DNA from: an uncultured Ruminococcus sp.
Lineage (GTDB): Bacteria > Bacillota > Clostridia > Oscillospirales > Ruminococcaceae
Assembly: GCA_937910385.1 (NCBI GenBank)
Contig: CALEPT010000176.1
Coordinates: 1-43,018, forward strand
Reading direction: 5' to 3'
Length of the DNA: 43,018 bases
The notes under the pieces were generated by a model that saw nothing but the letters and a program-made list of their open reading frames with translations, made no database searches and was not told where the DNA came from. Below are positions 5,813 through 13,364 of this stretch, one piece after another (the stretch's first letter is position 1; every line of letters starts with the position of its first letter). A program made the position numbers and the translations under genes.

Positions 5813-8023
5813 ATGAAACAGATCGGCATTCTTATTCCGGCAATCATTGATCCCTTGCAGACAGAACTGATCGAAGCGGTCTATGAAACAGCAGCATCCT
5901 ATGGGTATGATGTGCTCGTCATGACGAACACGACCAATGCCCATGACCATTTTCCGCACAATGACTATACCACAGGCGAGGAAAATATTTTTAGTCTGAT
6001 CGAAACGGTGAAGCTGGACGGCATAATTTTCGTGTCGCAGGCATTCAAGAAAACGGTTCTGAAGCAACAAATTGCAGAGCGTATCCGGAATCTCGGCATT
6101 CCCTGTGTGGATACCGGTGGGACAGCCTATGGGTTTGACACGATACAGATTCCTCAGAAAAAAGCATTCTACGACATGACGGCACACCTGATCGGACAGC
6201 ACAATTGCCGGAGTCTCCTGTGCCTTGCCGGATTCGAGGGCGATGCGGATTCGGAGGAGCGCATTGCAGGATTTCTGGAAGCGGCAGCGGCGTTCCATTC
6301 TGAATCAGACATCGTTTACGGCGATTATTGGAAGGACAGCGCGATCAAGCTCGGACAGGAAATTCTCTCAGGGAAACGCAAGAAGCCGGATGCTGTGGTC
6401 TGTGCCAATGACGTGATGGCGGCGAATCTCTGCGATACCCTCGAAGCCGGCGGGCTGAATGTATCTGCTGACATACTTATCACAGGCTATGATGCCCATT
6501 TAGCGGCGCTGGCACATTTCCCGACCATTACCACCATCGGCGGACAAAGCAGAGTCCTTGGCAAGGCAGCGGCAGAATCCCTCCTCGCACGCCTTGGCGA
6601 AACGGTCACACCGTCCGGGGATTCGCTGGATCTGATCCTTGGTGCAAGCTGCGGCTGTGTCGATCGGGCGGCAGACGACCGGACATTCTTGCAGGTGCAG
6701 GCATATGTCAAGAAAACATTCGAGGATTCCGAGCTGCACGAAATGAAGACTACGACCAATTATATCGCTAAAATGTCCGATATTGCAAGCCTTGATGATC
6801 TCATTCAGGCTGCCGACCTGACCGCCCATGTGCTGAATGGCTTCCGGACGCTTGATCTCTGTCTGTGTGAGGATTGGGCAGGCGATGTGCAGACACCGGA
6901 GGAATACCGCAGCAATGGGTATTCTGCGCAGGCAGAGCTGATATTGTCAAAACGCATCTCGCTGCCGTCGCAAAGTCATGTCCGCTTTTTCACGGAGCAT
7001 CTCATTCCGGCGCTCATGACACCCCATGAGCCAATGCTCCTATATGTGCTGCCAGTGCATTATATTCTGCGGAATTATGGCTACTGCGTGTTGTCGTTCT
7101 TTCCGGAGGTGCATTTTCGCATGACGCCGTTTCTGGTGGGCTGGCTCGATGCCTTCGCCAACGGTCTGCGCACGCTGCAAAAGAAGATGTATACGGACTA
7201 TCTTCATGCTCTTGTGGAGCAGTTCTCGCTGCACGACACCATGACGGGGCTTCTCAGCCGGAAGGGGCTTTTGCAGTATCTGCATGACAATACGGGAAAA
7301 CCGCTCGGCATTTTGCTCCTGACGATCAGCCGTTTGCTTGCCCTGCAGGGAAAGAAAAGCGCCTCGCTATCGAACAGTATGCTTCGTTCGGAGCTTCTGG
7401 TGGCAGGAGCGCTCCGCCTGCTCGACAGCAAGGAGCTGATCACTGCCCGCATCAACGAAAAGACCTTTGCCGTCGTGTTCCCGTTCCAACAAAAAATGTC
7501 GCCCGATGCACAGGCAGAGCATATTATAACAAAGCTCGATGTGATTATGAAGAAAATGCAGGAGACTGCAAATTATGCCTATCTGCCGGAGCTGTTTCAT
7601 CAAAGCAGTAGGCTCGAAACAGGCACGGAGGAAGAGCTGAACAGGAAGCTCACCGCACTGGAGCAAGGCGCAAAGTCCGCAGATGTTCCGAAAACGATCG
7701 ACCTTTCAATGCTCAGAAAGCTCTACAAGGAGCTGCACCGTGATCCGGGTCTGGACTGGAATCAGACGGTCATGGCAGAACGTATGAACATAAGTGTCAG
7801 TTATCTGCAAAAGCTCTACAAAAAGCAGTTCGGCATCAGCTTTATGGACGATCTGGTGCAGGCACGAACAGAAAAGGCGGTCACGCTCCTGACCACGACC
7901 GACCTGCGCATCGGTGAGATCGCAGAGCAGTGCGGCTATCGTCACGCCACCCATTTTATGCGGCAGTTCAAGGCACAAATGGGAAAGACACCGTCGGAGT
8001 TCCGCAGCAGGCAGAATGGATAG
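5813..8023 (+). CDS. AraC-type transcriptional regulator with LacI-like sensor domain (736 aa)
   Basis: This is a sugar-responsive transcription factor. Residues 1 to about 285 form a periplasmic-binding-protein-like (LacI/GalR sensor) domain, with GILIPAI at the start and VVCANDVMAANLCDTLEAGG and ILITGYD motifs. It lacks the usual LacI N-terminal helix-turn-helix. A middle region contains HDTMTGLLSRKGL (about 472-484), the opening motif of GGDEF domains, but no GGDEF signature follows, so this part is degenerate. Residues 629-736 are a two-helix-turn-helix AraC domain (MAERMNISVSYLQKLYKKQF, then IGEIAEQCGYRHATHFMRQF). The layout recalls E. coli XylR with an extra module. It is transcribed divergently from the pectate lyase, which makes control of pectin use its likely job; the ligand is unknown. 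Start chosen at ATG after AAGGCGGTGA. Confidence 0.85.
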   Translation: MKQIGILIPAIIDPLQTELIEAVYETAASYGYDVLVMTNTTNAHDHFPHNDYTTGEENIFSLIETVKLDGIIFVSQAFKKTVLKQQIAERIRNLGIPCVDTGGTAYGFDTIQIPQKKAFYDMTAHLIGQHNCRSLLCLAGFEGDADSEERIAGFLEAAAAFHSESDIVYGDYWKDSAIKLGQEILSGKRKKPDAVVCANDVMAANLCDTLEAGGLNVSADILITGYDAHLAALAHFPTITTIGGQSRVLGKAAAESLLARLGETVTPSGDSLDLILGASCGCVDRAADDRTFLQVQAYVKKTFEDSELHEMKTTTNYIAKMSDIASLDDLIQAADLTAHVLNGFRTLDLCLCEDWAGDVQTPEEYRSNGYSAQAELILSKRISLPSQSHVRFFTEHLIPALMTPHEPMLLYVLPVHYILRNYGYCVLSFFPEVHFRMTPFLVGWLDAFANGLRTLQKKMYTDYLHALVEQFSLHDTMTGLLSRKGLLQYLHDNTGKPLGILLLTISRLLALQGKKSASLSNSMLRSELLVAGALRLLDSKELITARINEKTFAVVFPFQQKMSPDAQAEHIITKLDVIMKKMQETANYAYLPELFHQSSRLETGTEEELNRKLTALEQGAKSADVPKTIDLSMLRKLYKELHRDPGLDWNQTVMAERMNISVSYLQKLYKKQFGISFMDDLVQARTEKAVTLLTTTDLRIGEIAEQCGYRHATHFMRQFKAQMGKTPSEFRSRQNG

Positions 8024-8084
8024 AATAAAAGCGTACAGCCACTGCATTATTTTCAACTCTGATCCTAAACAGTGTTAGCCCTTT

Positions 8085-8490
8085 TCACACATTCTCTTCC
8101 GTCCCGTCCTTGAAAACAAATACCATTGTATCCTTATCGATCACTGCGCGCTTTTCACAGTATTCAGCCGGAGGTTCTCACTAAACTCAGTAATCGGTGC
8201 ATCTGCACACCGCAGGGTATCCAAAAAATGTTCAATCACAGACCTTTTTTCAAGCATTTCGATCAACTCTGTATTAACCTTATCCAGCTTTGCTTTTGCC
8301 TTATTATGGCGTTCAACAAGTGCTTGCCTTGCAACAGCGTTTTAAAATAACGTTTCATCGAACTCTGGAGCGTCAAATACCTTGCAGTAAATTTCCTGAA
8401 TTTCAACATCTGCATATTTGACACTGTCACAGGTATGCGAACCCGCTGTTTTGCTTTTGCATCGCCAAAGCAGATACCTATTAAGTGATA
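8085..8490 (-). pseudogene. Remnant of a serine recombinase, C-terminal part
   Basis: Minus-strand translation from about 8490 gives WRCKSKTAGSHTC, which looks like the zinc-ribbon of large serine recombinases. After it comes a charged helix (VERHNKAKAKLDKVNTELIE), and then, in another frame, AVIDKDTMVFVFKDGTEENV before TGA at 8085-8087. The last peptide is typical of the extreme C-terminus of this recombinase family. There is an internal TAA in the first frame (after DETLF) and a frameshift near 8150. The catalytic N-terminal domain is absent. It is a dead remnant of a mobile element next to an AT-rich accessory stretch. Confidence 0.65.
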
Positions 8491-8758
8491 ATCTTTCTGA
8501 TTATAGCAAAATCGTCTGTTTATCGCATATTTTGATTGTTCGTAAGGTGTTCGGGTGGGTTCGCCGATTATATATTTATTCTTTTTTATCCATAAGAAAG
8601 CTATTCAACTCATTCATAGCAGATAATACAAGCTTGCAGTATCATATGACAGTTGCATCAAGATCATCGAATATTGTCAAGGTTTTTTGATTAATCAATA
8701 AATACTACTATTAAAAGTTGCCCTTCACAGAAATAGCCCCTATTCTTCGCGCAAAGTA
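8491..8758. other. Gene-free stretch upstream of the hydrolase promoter
   Basis: No coding sequence was recognised on either strand. The short plus-strand frames here have no ribosome binding site and no family resemblance. Three GTTCG words occur at 8538, 8549 and 8559, spaced 11 and 10 bp, and an imperfect inverted repeat (CACAGAAATAGCC near 8726 and GGCTATTTGTG at 8770-8780) overlaps the next promoter. No function is assigned to either. Confidence 0.5.
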
Positions 8759-8787
8759 TTGCATTTAAAGGCTATTTGTGATAAAAT
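8759..8787 (+). promoter_or_regulatory. Candidate promoter of the SGNH-hydrolase lipoprotein gene
   Basis: TTGCAT (8759-8764), a 17-bp spacer and TAAAAT (8782-8787) fit a sigma-A promoter at 4/6 and 5/6 positions. It would give a leader of about 220 nt before the start codon at 9014. Confidence 0.5.
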
Positions 8788-8806
8788 AACTTTATAAATT
8801 GCAATA

Positions 8807-8959
8807 ATAAATCGGAATTTGCGCGGTGTCCGAGAAAATTCCGATTTATATTAGTATTGCCGTAAGCGAAAGCAGACTTACAGTTTCGCAGAGAGTGAGC
8901 GAGCTTTGCGAGCGTCAACGTGGAAGCGGTCGAGCTGGCTCAGCTCGAAATTCTGATTT
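8807..8959 (+). promoter_or_regulatory. Structured 5' leader with competing hairpins
   Basis: A 14-bp perfect stem pairs 8807-8820 with 8836-8849. The sequence AAATTCTGATTT at 8948-8959 is nearly the same as the right arm (AAATTCCGATTT) and could pair with the same left arm using one G-U pair, excluding the first hairpin. A separate 8-bp stem lies at 8930-8948. None is followed by a T-run. It does not match a riboswitch class known to me, and a regulatory role is inference. Confidence 0.35.
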
Positions 8960-9013
8960 GTATGAACAACACAAAGTCCAAAACTTAAACCAAATTTAAA
9001 AGGAGTTAATAAT

Positions 9014-10285
9014 ATGAAAAAGCTTTTACCGGCTGTTCTCGCCCTCTTGATCACAGCCTCCCTCACAGCGTGCGGAAGTGAAAAAGACAATAGTTCTTCC
9101 TCCGCTCCCGAGACGACCGAGCCTGCGCTCTATCAGGACGTCACCTCCCCTGCGCGTCACACCGAAGCGAACGAACCTTTCTTCGGCGAGTATGTTTCCA
9201 ACACATTCATCTCCACAGGCAATAACTACATCGTTGAAAAGACGGACAGCGTTACCTACCGCGCATATCTCCCCATTGAGGAATACGGTGAGCTCGAGTA
9301 TTGCTTCTATTTCTCAAACACTGTAGACTCCACCTATGACAGCGGTATCAAGGCTTATGTAGGACTTGAGGGCGGCAGCTACATTATCGAAAGCGCTTTT
9401 GTCGGCGACGGCGGTACAGACCCCGAAGCAGACTCCCCCGAATCCCGCCTTGAAGTGACTTTTGACGGCAGTCAAACAAAGGAAGTCTCCCCTTCCGAGG
9501 TCTTTACAAGCGACACGATAACACTCGATATACCCGAGGGACATTACCTTGTCTGGGAATGGACTCTGACGGGTGAAAATATCCCGGCAAATGCAATGTC
9601 TCAGCTAACAAAAACAGAGAGCTTTGCAAAGGGTTCAAGTACGCCGGGCTACTGTGATCAGATCCCGCTCCCAGTTTTTATAGGAGCAAAACGAGATGTA
9701 AAATACCGCGTATCGGCGATAGGCGACTCGATAACTCAGGGCTGCCAGACGGAGTATATGGCTTATGAATTCTGGGCAGCGCGTATTGCGCAGACACTCG
9801 GCGCAGACTACGGCTTCTACAATAGCGGTCTCGGCTGGTCGAGAGCAAGCGACGCTGCCGAGGACGGCAACTGGCTCGAGCGCACCGCAAATTCCGATAT
9901 TGTGATAGTCGCTTTCGGGACAAATGATATACTCACAGGCAGGTATGGAAATGCAAAAGGTCACGCAGACTCCGCTGAACAGATAGACGGCTACCTGCGC
10001 ACTATCCTCGACCGACTGAAGCAATCTGACTGCGGTATAATCGTTTTCAATGCCCCGCCCGAGGATTACAAAGAAAGCTACGAGACAGTCCGCACCGAAT
10101 ATAACGAAATGCTAAGGGCTACCTGCGAGGAGTACCAAGTAGCGTATTTTGACTTCGCGTCACTTCTGTCTGATGAATCAAATCCTGCTGCCGCACTCTA
10201 TGGCGGTCACCCCAACGGAGAGGGGGGCAAGGTCGTTGCCGAAGCGTTCATAGGAGAATATTCGGCTTTTCTCGGTCTTGAATAA
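9014..10285 (+). CDS. Lipoprotein SGNH/GDSL hydrolase, probable carbohydrate esterase (423 aa)
   Basis: This is a surface-anchored esterase, probably removing acetyl groups from plant polysaccharides. The N-terminus is a lipoprotein signal with lipobox LTAC, giving lipidated Cys20. It is followed by a Ser-rich tether. Residues about 45-225 look like a beta-sandwich domain. The SGNH domain then carries block I AIGDSITQG with nucleophile Ser239, a Gly in YNSGLGWSR, block III VIVAFGTNDIL (Asn in GTND) and block V GGHPNGEG with His399. The Asp three residues before His, usual in SGNH enzymes, is replaced by Tyr-Gly-Gly. A Ser-His dyad behind an N-terminal jelly-roll recalls acetylxylan esterase family CE2. 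The substrate cannot be read from sequence. The start has AAAAGGAGTTAATAAT upstream. It appears monocistronic. Confidence 0.8.
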   Translation: MKKLLPAVLALLITASLTACGSEKDNSSSSAPETTEPALYQDVTSPARHTEANEPFFGEYVSNTFISTGNNYIVEKTDSVTYRAYLPIEEYGELEYCFYFSNTVDSTYDSGIKAYVGLEGGSYIIESAFVGDGGTDPEADSPESRLEVTFDGSQTKEVSPSEVFTSDTITLDIPEGHYLVWEWTLTGENIPANAMSQLTKTESFAKGSSTPGYCDQIPLPVFIGAKRDVKYRVSAIGDSITQGCQTEYMAYEFWAARIAQTLGADYGFYNSGLGWSRASDAAEDGNWLERTANSDIVIVAFGTNDILTGRYGNAKGHADSAEQIDGYLRTILDRLKQSDCGIIVFNAPPEDYKESYETVRTEYNEMLRATCEEYQVAYFDFASLLSDESNPAAALYGGHPNGEGGKVVAEAFIGEYSAFLGLE

Positions 10286-10294
10286 TATGAGCAA

Positions 10295-10326
10295 TTTACT
10301 GGTATAATAAATTACTGGCATAATAA
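10295..10326 (+). repeat. Tandem 16-bp duplication
   Basis: TTTACTGGTATAATAA (10295-10310) is followed directly by ATTACTGGCATAATAA (10311-10326), differing at two positions. It lies just after the hydrolase stop codon. No function is evident. Confidence 0.6.
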
Positions 10327-10381
10327 TGTTTCTAACGAATGTGGATTTTCACGAAATTCGACAAAATTTTCGATAAAGGTA

Positions 10382-10410
10382 TTGACGTTTATTGATTTAT
10401 ATGTTACAAT
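10382..10410 (+). promoter_or_regulatory. Promoter of the 10473-11999 gene pair
   Basis: TTGACG (10382-10387), a 17-bp spacer and TACAAT (10405-10410) make a near-consensus sigma-A promoter, about 60 bp upstream of the start at 10473. Confidence 0.7.
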
Positions 10411-10472
10411 GAATTTGAAAGGAGGAAAATTCATTTGAAAGAAATATCTACAAATTGTTAGGAGGTTTTAAA

Positions 10473-11015
10473 ATGAACATTAAGAAATTTTTATCATTCG
10501 TTATATCAGCAGTTATGATTTCTTCATTTTCAGTAGCTGTTGTTGCTGATGCAGCTACTTATACCCGCTTAGTTGATAACGATCCAAGCGCAGCAGGCAA
10601 CAGCTTTAGTTGCTATAATATGACTTATTACAGCGGACAATCCGGCTCATATAATAGTGATATGCGTCTGTCTCCAACAATCTATAATAATTCTGCAGAT
10701 GCTCAATGGGAGTATCCACAAATTCATTATAACCAAAGCTCTTGCAGCGTAACATTAAACGTATACTTAAACCACGCTAACTTTACTGATCCAGCTGCTC
10801 AATACACAATGCAAGTAGATGTAAACGGAGTCGGTAAATATGTAGGTTATATAAATCAAAAATACGCTCCTGCTGGTTGGTCTTCAATAAGTAAAACTAT
10901 AACTGCGTATGCCTCTAATTCTTACATTACCTCAGGGTATATATACGTTCAAGCTTCCAACGGAAGTAATAAACGTTTAGGAGCAGACGCTATAAATCTA
11001 CAAGTTGTCTTTTAA
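10473..11015 (+). CDS. Small secreted protein of unknown function (180 aa)
   Basis: This is a secreted protein. The ATG at 10473 is chosen because TAGGAGG precedes it at the right distance. Residues 1-27 form a signal peptide (hydrophobic core, cleavage near VVADA). The mature 150 residues are rich in Tyr, Asn and Ser and look all-beta. The order of elements (RLVDNDPSAAG, SYNSDMRLSP, AQWEYP, VTLNVYLN, NQKYAPAGW and a final LGADAINLQV) recalls golvesin/xanthan-lyase C-terminal carbohydrate-binding domains, which end in a similar 'ADAv' strand. That comparison is from memory and weak. The next gene starts 15 nt downstream, so the two are probably co-transcribed. Both are noticeably richer in A+T than the genes around them. 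Confidence 0.7.
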   Translation: MNIKKFLSFVISAVMISSFSVAVVADAATYTRLVDNDPSAAGNSFSCYNMTYYSGQSGSYNSDMRLSPTIYNNSADAQWEYPQIHYNQSSCSVTLNVYLNHANFTDPAAQYTMQVDVNGVGKYVGYINQKYAPAGWSSISKTITAYASNSYITSGYIYVQASNGSNKRLGADAINLQVVF

Positions 11016-11030
11016 TTATGAGGTGATTTT

Positions 11031-11999
11031 ATGAAAAGAAATTTATTAACGATTTTTTCTGTTTTAGTGATCGTTGGAGGACTGCCTTTAGGTTATTATA
11101 TTAAGTCACATGATATTAAGCAAAACGACTCAAAGACTACCGCAGCAGAAGCACAGGCTTTAGTACAGATAGATGAAATATCCCAAGAACCTGCAACTTC
11201 CAATATCAAACCCTCACGTGAACTTGCCACACCTATCGACTATAATCAAGCTGATAAAAATGATATTTTACACATGATGTTAAATAGTATTGACTATTAT
11301 GACAGCGTTTCAGGAACTATGATATTCTCATCAGACAATAAAAACGTAGTAAATGTTGTTGATTTTCAAAGTGAATTATCTACAGCTTCCGCATATTCGC
11401 GTTATGAACAATATTACATTGATGATTCTGATAATATATCATTGGAATATATATTATCATCTGAATGTACATTTTCAAACTTAGTCTTCTGCAATCAAAA
11501 CAGCGAAATAAGTATTTTCCCGAATGACAAGACGTATATTTATCAAAATGATTTTATTACACGCTTAGATGAAGCTGTTCCTATCAAAGATGATGAGCGA
11601 GTATCTTTTGCTGACGACGGCTACCCAGTTTATCGATACAGAGCAAATCCAACTAATGTAACCATGTCAAGTATGTGTATATTCCCGCAGGAAATTGCAA
11701 TGGGATATTTAAATGATACTTCTTTGTGGGAAGTCTCTGATATAGTGAATTACAATGAATTGATATGTTTTCAAATAAAAGGTGTTCCGAATAATGACTA
11801 TGGCGCTAAATTAAATGTATCGCAATTTGAATTTTTAGTTGATGTTAATACCGGAGCATTAGTAAAATATCAAGGATATGACAAAGATGGAAATTTAAGC
11901 GACTTTATGTATACAGAAAACTTAAAGTTTGATGATAAAGCTGATTCTGTCACTCCTTTTAGTGATAATTTAATATCGCAATATAGTCAGATCCAATAA
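11031..11999 (+). CDS. Membrane-anchored extracellular protein of unknown function (322 aa)
   Basis: One N-terminal hydrophobic segment (about residues 5-24, LLTIFSVLVIVGGLPLGYYI) with basic residues before it anchors an otherwise soluble extracytoplasmic protein. Residues 25-75 are a Gln/Thr/Ala-rich tether. The rest is predicted mostly beta and ends with FEFLVDVNTGALVKYQGYDK and DGNLSDFMYTENLKF, the kind of 'vD..tG.l..y...d..G' ending seen in LolA/RseB-like lipoprotein-sorting or sigma-regulator folds. No catalytic motif was recognised. The start follows GAGGTGATTTT. It forms a two-gene unit with the secreted protein 15 nt upstream and ends before a strong terminator, so it may handle or sense that protein. 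This role is a guess. Confidence 0.65.
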   Translation: MKRNLLTIFSVLVIVGGLPLGYYIKSHDIKQNDSKTTAAEAQALVQIDEISQEPATSNIKPSRELATPIDYNQADKNDILHMMLNSIDYYDSVSGTMIFSSDNKNVVNVVDFQSELSTASAYSRYEQYYIDDSDNISLEYILSSECTFSNLVFCNQNSEISIFPNDKTYIYQNDFITRLDEAVPIKDDERVSFADDGYPVYRYRANPTNVTMSSMCIFPQEIAMGYLNDTSLWEVSDIVNYNELICFQIKGVPNNDYGAKLNVSQFEFLVDVNTGALVKYQGYDKDGNLSDFMYTENLKFDDKADSVTPFSDNLISQYSQIQ

Positions 12000-12012
12000 A
12001 AAGCCATAATAA

Positions 12013-12055
12013 AACCGCACCTTCCGTACAACGGAGAGTGCGGTTATCTTTTTTT
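12013..12055. terminator. Terminator between converging transcription units
   Basis: AACCGCAC (12013-12020) pairs with GTGCGGTT (12038-12045), with a further TCCGT/ACGGA inner stem. Seven T residues at 12049-12055 serve the plus strand. On the minus strand the stem is followed by TTATTATGGCTTTTT, so it may also end the opposing operon, whose stop codon overlaps the right arm at 12044. Confidence 0.85.
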
Positions 12056-12583
12056 GCGGAATCTCGGCATGAGCTTTTTAAGGTAAACGGTGTATATCAT
12101 GCTCAGATTCAGGTCATAAAGTATAAAAACGAGATTTGCGAACACGAGCATTATCAGTGCCCCGTATCTGCCGAATTCGTCGAACTCCTCCAGCATCTGA
12201 TCCAGCCCGAAAATATAGACTGTAACGTAAAAGTATGCCACCGCGCAGACATTGAAGACTGAAAGCTTTATCAGAGCCCTCAGAGGCTTGAAGCGCAGCC
12301 TTTGAATATATGAGCGCAGTATCGGGTAGTGCCCGAACAGCATTATGAATACGAGTGCCGCCTCTTTGTCGAAGGTTATGAAGAGCGAAAGCAGACTGAC
12401 CGATATGTAGGTCAGCAGAGCCCAGCCCGTGTTGACCTCCGCCGCTATTATCATCAGCAGCATGCCCGCTATCATCGGCAGCAGGAGATATAGTGCCGGC
12501 AGTATCCCCGCAAGGAACATCGTCACGAGGCATAGCGCCGAAACTATGCCTCCGAGTGCGACCTTATAGCTTATATCCCTCAT
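12044..12583 (-). CDS. Small integral membrane protein of unknown function (179 aa)
   Basis: This is a five- to six-helix membrane protein. Hydrophobic segments lie at about 8-27, 32-50, 55-72, 75-90, 108-130 and 142-165, with a basic tail (PRFRKKR). The opening pattern (KVALGGIVSALCLVTMFLAG, then PALYLLLPMIAG) resembles ECF-transporter S components and related Clostridia membrane proteins, but no substrate-binding motif was recognised. The start codon overlaps the stop of the short-chain dehydrogenase as ATGA, and a GGAG lies upstream, so the two are translationally coupled. It is the last gene of the long minus-strand run and ends in the bidirectional terminator. Confidence 0.7.
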   Translation of the reverse strand: MRDISYKVALGGIVSALCLVTMFLAGILPALYLLLPMIAGMLLMIIAAEVNTGWALLTYISVSLLSLFITFDKEAALVFIMLFGHYPILRSYIQRLRFKPLRALIKLSVFNVCAVAYFYVTVYIFGLDQMLEEFDEFGRYGALIMLVFANLVFILYDLNLSMIYTVYLKKLMPRFRKKR

Positions 12584-13362
12584 TTGCTCCCTGCTCCGTT
12601 TTTATCGCTCGCCGGCTTTTTTGCTTTCTGTATGTTGTAGGTTATCGCTCCGAGGACTCTGTTCGGAACAAGCCGTGAACCCCATATCCCAGCCCTGACC
12701 GACAGCCCCGGTATAGCAAACAGCTTACCCGCAAGTGCCTTTTTCAGAGCGTACTCTGCAGCATAGTCGGCACTTATCGGCTTTACGCTGAAGCTGACTC
12801 CGGCACGGTTATTGAAATTAGTGTCAACAGGTCCCGGACAGAGCACCGTTACAGTCACGTTAGACCTGTCGCGGCGGAGCTCCTCATATATAGCAAGTGA
12901 GAGACGCAGGACATAATTCTTAGTAGCATAGTACGAAGACAGTAACGGTCCTGTCATGAAGCCTGCGGCAGAAGCAACGTTCAGTATTATACCGCTGTCT
13001 CTTTTTTTGAAATCTCGCAGGAAAAGCTTTGTAAGGATATGCAGAGCAGTTATATTCACATTTATCATGTTGAGCTCATCGGTGAGGTCAGTCTCGTCGA
13101 ACTTACCGAAAATTCCGTAGCCAGCGTTGTTCACAAGCATTCCCACGCCCTTATTTTTGCAGAATTCATATACCCGGAACACCTCGCTCTTATCGGCAAG
13201 GTCAGCAGCTATTATTTCAGTTCCTTCACCGAGCTCAGCCTGCAGTTGCCTGAGAACTGCTTCATTCCTGCCGGTCAGTATGAGCTGCCAGCCTTTTTGG
13301 CTGAGCTTTCTTGCCATGCTTCTGCCTATACCTGAGGTTGCCCCTGTTATCAATGCTTTCAC
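12580..13362 (-). CDS. Short-chain dehydrogenase/reductase (260 aa)
   Basis: This is an NAD(P)-dependent oxidoreductase of the classical SDR family. The cofactor motif GATSGIG is at about residues 6-12, NNAGYGIFG near 85, the catalytic Ser in VASAAGFM, the YYATK pair (Tyr-x-x-x-Lys) near 150, and PGPVDTNF after it. The substrate is unknown. The GTG at 13362 is chosen as the start, since AAAGGAAG lies 8 nt upstream and the Rossmann motif then begins where SDR proteins usually place it; an upstream TTG would add seven residues. The gene starts 3 nt after the DHHW protein stop and overlaps the membrane protein downstream. Confidence 0.85.
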   Translation of the reverse strand: MKALITGATSGIGRSMARKLSQKGWQLILTGRNEAVLRQLQAELGEGTEIIAADLADKSEVFRVYEFCKNKGVGMLVNNAGYGIFGKFDETDLTDELNMINVNITALHILTKLFLRDFKKRDSGIILNVASAAGFMTGPLLSSYYATKNYVLRLSLAIYEELRRDRSNVTVTVLCPGPVDTNFNNRAGVSFSVKPISADYAAEYALKKALAGKLFAIPGLSVRAGIWGSRLVPNRVLGAITYNIQKAKKPASDKNGAGSK

Positions 13363-13364
13363 GA

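Noticed and set aside
8538..8563. Three GTTCG words as a possible LexA/SOS box
   Set aside because: The words are direct repeats, whereas LexA boxes are inverted (CGAAC..GTTCG). Chance or decayed mobile-element sequence is more likely.
8126..8690. Two small plus-strand frames (74 and 90 codons) in the gap before the hydrolase
   Set aside because: Neither has a ribosome binding site; the first is antisense to the recombinase remnant and the second shows no protein-like pattern.
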